Source: Schizosaccharomyces osmophilus (taxonomy: Eukaryota > Ascomycota > Schizosaccharomycetes > Schizosaccharomycetales > Schizosaccharomycetaceae). Taken from it: a stretch of 64,000 nt of DNA. The translations under genes and the position numbers were made by a program. The notes under the pieces are model-generated. The model saw only the letters and a program-made list of their open reading frames with translations. It was not told where the DNA came from and searched no databases. Where the stretch lies: assembly GCF_027921745.1 (NCBI RefSeq), contig NC_079239.1:1701501-1765500 (forward strand). The letters run 5' to 3'. Of this stretch, positions 61,754 to 64,000 are shown one piece after another; the first letter of the stretch is position 1, and each line of letters begins with the position of its first letter.

Positions 61754-62161
61754 GTTCGAAACAAAGCATTATTTGTCACGATTTCTTCAACCCTTTGCAA
61801 ATTCCAGTGCGGTAAAATCAATCAACACAACTGAATCGGAGCACTCAAATGCATTGGTGTGCACTCATATACTATATGGAACAAACTTCACATTCGCTTT
61901 ATTTATTAAGTTTTCTATCTTCTTTATTTGTTCCAATTTTTGGTGGTTTTTATTGTTGGACCCTTATTTACCGTAGTACAATGCTTGACCTAATCTGAAT
62001 TTATATGAGCACTATGCCTTACGCATGAACCCGTTTTCTTCACTTCAATTTGGGATTCCTAGCATAGTCTTCTTCTGTTATTTATGTCTTGTTTAATGGA
62101 GTTTTAAAATAAAAATTTTATCACTGATTGCTCTGTTTTATGAGAAATCGCGAGTAGAGAT
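61754..62161. other. spacer to vps8
   Basis: 408 bp; the first 100 bp are open in the alternative frame of the orphan gene, the rest is the vps8 promoter. No RNA gene recognised. Confidence 0.45.
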
Positions 62162-64000
62162 ATGCCTTCAAACCCGTACGAATTAAAGTTGAATAATCAC
62201 AGTGATAGTAATCGAAAACTATCTCTAAGCATTCCACGATCAAGGTCTTCGACTGGAAGCTCGTCAGTGAACATTGAATCAACTAGTGCGCAAGTTGAAT
62301 CATCCAGCCATGCAATCGCAAACTCTACTCTGTTTAAAGACAAAAAGTTTCAATGGAATAAGTATTGGCTAAGATGGGGACGTTTAAGAAGAGTTTCAGA
62401 GCAATTGCAATCCTCAACGTTGGAACCAAACTCACCTTTAGGGACTGGTACTTGTATTACTCATTCTGGAAATTTGTTGGCGGTGGGAACTTCCAACGGT
62501 TGCGTTATATTGAATGATTTAAAAAGTAATACGTCGTATATGCTGGTTCCTGAATTTTCTGGTTCCGAAAGTCCTCTGATGCCGGTAACCTGTCTTGCTA
62601 TTGCACATACTCATAAAGTGCTTTGTCAAGGACACGCAGATGGGACCTTGTTTGTATGGGATTTGACTCATTCCCCTCCGATTCAACGACATGCCATCCG
62701 TCAACTCATGCAGGAAGAATCTGTAGTAACGCATTTAATCTTCAATGGAGTATCCGATAATGTACTCTTATCCGCAAATGCTGCTGGAAAAATGTTTGTT
62801 CATGAATTTTACAATCTTTTAATCAATAAACACCATTCAACCTGGGAATACTGCTTTCCGGACGTTCAACCTACGTTTGTTGATCGTTTGGTCGTCGATG
62901 CTTCAAGCATTTCCTTTGAAGAATCATATCTAACGTCTGTGAAACATACTTCATTCCTCTTTCTCCAAACCCTTTCTTGTCTTCGCATCATTTCCCTTCT
63001 CCCTAAAATATCGTTAGTTTATAAAGTAAGGTATTCCGATAATGAGGTTACCTCTGCTTGCCACGCTGTTTCTTCCTTTATTGTCTCAACCTCTGGGTCT
63101 AGATCTAGGACCAGAGCTTTCTTTTGCGTTGGATACAATACTCATATACGCGTATATGCGTTAACCTTTTACCAGGGTGTGTTATCGGCAGAACTATTAA
63201 ACAAAGCGAATTTTGACTCTCCCGTATGGAAGATATGGTATCTCCCTAATAGTAACATTATTTTTGTTTTGCTAAATGATAAAAGAATACTGTTTTTAAA
63301 TGGCATCAACCTAGTTGTCATGGGTGTATCTTCATTGTCCGAATATAAACTCCTCACTTGGGATTGGTATCAATCAGCGTTAACGATGCAAGGAATTCCT
63401 CATATTGTCTTTCCATATATTAGTTCAAGCTTTACTATATCTCCGAGGTACTTATTTTTTCTTACTCCTGAATCGGTCATTGTGGGTACATTCATTTCAC
63501 CGAATGATCAACTACAGGTTGCATCTGAGAAAAACAATGTAAAGGATACGCTTAAATTAGGACTTTATTATCATGCGAACTCGAGTTTATTTAGCAAATT
63601 TTACTACCCGCCTGATTTACGCCATAAGTTAATGAGTTTGCTGAAGAATTATATCTGCTTATTAATAAAGAGCTTTCCTTCATTTCTGTCTGTGGAATCA
63701 TCTAGCGTTGACCTTCTTTCTCCACAAGATGCGTTAGAACAATTGCTGCAGCGAGCTGAATTCAATAATCCGGGCTGTTACAATCTCGTGCTTTATTGTT
63801 TAAAAGTCGCCCACCTTCTTAAAGATTTGGATTCTTTATTAGATTATATTCTACCTCGCTTTGCCGAAGCAGATGTTTCTTACGTTGTTATGGAAGCATT
63901 ACTGGATTTAGTACTCCAGCAGAGTTTCAAAACACCTTCTCCTGAATTACAAAAATTATTGCTTCTATATTTGGAAAATAATGGAAGGCTAGCTTTTGCT
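62162..64000 (+). CDS. vps8: CORVET subunit Vps8, 5' part
   Basis: Open from the ATG at 62162 to the window edge, 613 codons without a stop or an intron signal; the gene continues past 64000. The first 75 residues are Ser-rich. Then WNKYWLRWGRLRRVSEQLQ and a beta-propeller of WD-like repeats (GTGTCITHSGNLLAVGTSNG, HKVLCQGHADGTLFVWDLTH, VSDNVLLSANAAGKMFVHEF), followed by the start of an alpha-helical solenoid (about 480 on). This is the N-terminal layout of Vps8, the subunit that binds Rab5 (Vps21 type) in the CORVET tether on early endosomes. A RING-like C-terminus should lie outside the window. The start codon is the first ATG in the frame, 29 bp after an AT-rich leader. Confidence 0.92.
   Translation, partial: MPSNPYELKLNNHSDSNRKLSLSIPRSRSSTGSSSVNIESTSAQVESSSHAIANSTLFKDKKFQWNKYWLRWGRLRRVSEQLQSSTLEPNSPLGTGTCITHSGNLLAVGTSNGCVILNDLKSNTSYMLVPEFSGSESPLMPVTCLAIAHTHKVLCQGHADGTLFVWDLTHSPPIQRHAIRQLMQEESVVTHLIFNGVSDNVLLSANAAGKMFVHEFYNLLINKHHSTWEYCFPDVQPTFVDRLVVDASSISFEESYLTSVKHTSFLFLQTLSCLRIISLLPKISLVYKVRYSDNEVTSACHAVSSFIVSTSGSRSRTRAFFCVGYNTHIRVYALTFYQGVLSAELLNKANFDSPVWKIWYLPNSNIIFVLLNDKRILFLNGINLVVMGVSSLSEYKLLTWDWYQSALTMQGIPHIVFPYISSSFTISPRYLFFLTPESVIVGTFISPNDQLQVASEKNNVKDTLKLGLYYHANSSLFSKFYYPPDLRHKLMSLLKNYICLLIKSFPSFLSVESSSVDLLSPQDALEQLLQRAEFNNPGCYNLVLYCLKVAHLLKDLDSLLDYILPRFAEADVSYVVMEALLDLVLQQSFKTPSPELQKLLLLYLENNGRLAFA

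Noticed and set aside
1-64000. CRISPR arrays, insertion sequences, prophage or bacterial operons
   Set aside because: No spaced repeats or transposase genes; introns and gene families show this is eukaryotic nuclear DNA.

Overview
The window is nuclear DNA of a fission yeast (genus Schizosaccharomyces). The genes are compact, and their introns are mostly 38-100 nt with GTANGT-type donors and a CTAAC/CTAAT branch site close to the acceptor. There is one dispersed 5S rRNA gene, a HomolD promoter box on a ribosomal protein gene, and a long run of genes whose order matches, from memory, the S. pombe chromosome I stretch SPAC1142 - SPAC17G6 - SPAC17A2. The proteins are recognisable but clearly not S. 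pombe itself; a species such as S. octosporus, S. cryophilus or S. osmophilus is likely, and the sequence alone does not let me choose among them.

Layout. 1-6.9 kb holds a partial gene at the left edge, two unrecognised spliced genes, the SERINC gene tms1, a possible tiny membrane-protein gene and a 5S rRNA gene. 7-16.4 kb carries noc2 (-), swi2 (+), sgt2 (+), the Rqc1/TCF25-like gene (-) and pof8 (-). 16.5-22.5 kb carries ysh1 (+, nine exons), the sideroflexin gene (+, six exons) and uap56 (+). 23-37 kb carries a coiled-coil protein gene (-), cul1 (-, five exons), a small spliced hypothetical gene (-), a Kre6/Skn1-type GH16 gene (+), ssr1 (-), sec62 (-) and pep7 (-). 37-45 kb carries use1 (+), rps24 (-), a Bro1/PalA-like gene (+), cpp1 (+) and a secreted calcineurin-like phosphoesterase gene (-). 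45-54 kb carries tRNA-Leu(UAG) (-), a CorA magnesium transporter (-), the 14-3-3 gene rad25 (+) and rrp1 (-). 54-64 kb carries a 1.7-kb pyrimidine-rich leader and csx1 (+), an Ntr2-like splicing factor (+), a candidate solo LTR, a small orphan gene and the 5' part of vps8 (+), which runs off the right edge.

Most of the content is housekeeping: ribosome biogenesis (Noc2, eS24, 5S), mRNA 3' processing, export and splicing (Ysh1, Uap56, Ntr2-like), secretion and endosomal traffic (Sec62, Use1, Pep7, Bro1 protein, Vps8), chromatin and repair (Ssr1, Rrp1, Swi2, Rad25), telomerase (Pof8), ubiquitin ligation (Cul1) and prenylation (Cpp1). The genes are transcribed independently; there are no operons. 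I found no clear candidate for a wholly new system. The least explained parts are the left 7 kb, the small spliced genes at 2.9-3.6, 6.2 and 28.2-28.7 kb, the 557-nt structured rad25 intron, the csx1 leader, and an apparent frame switch in the orphan gene at 61.2-61.8 kb. Exon structures were worked out by hand from splice signals and phase.
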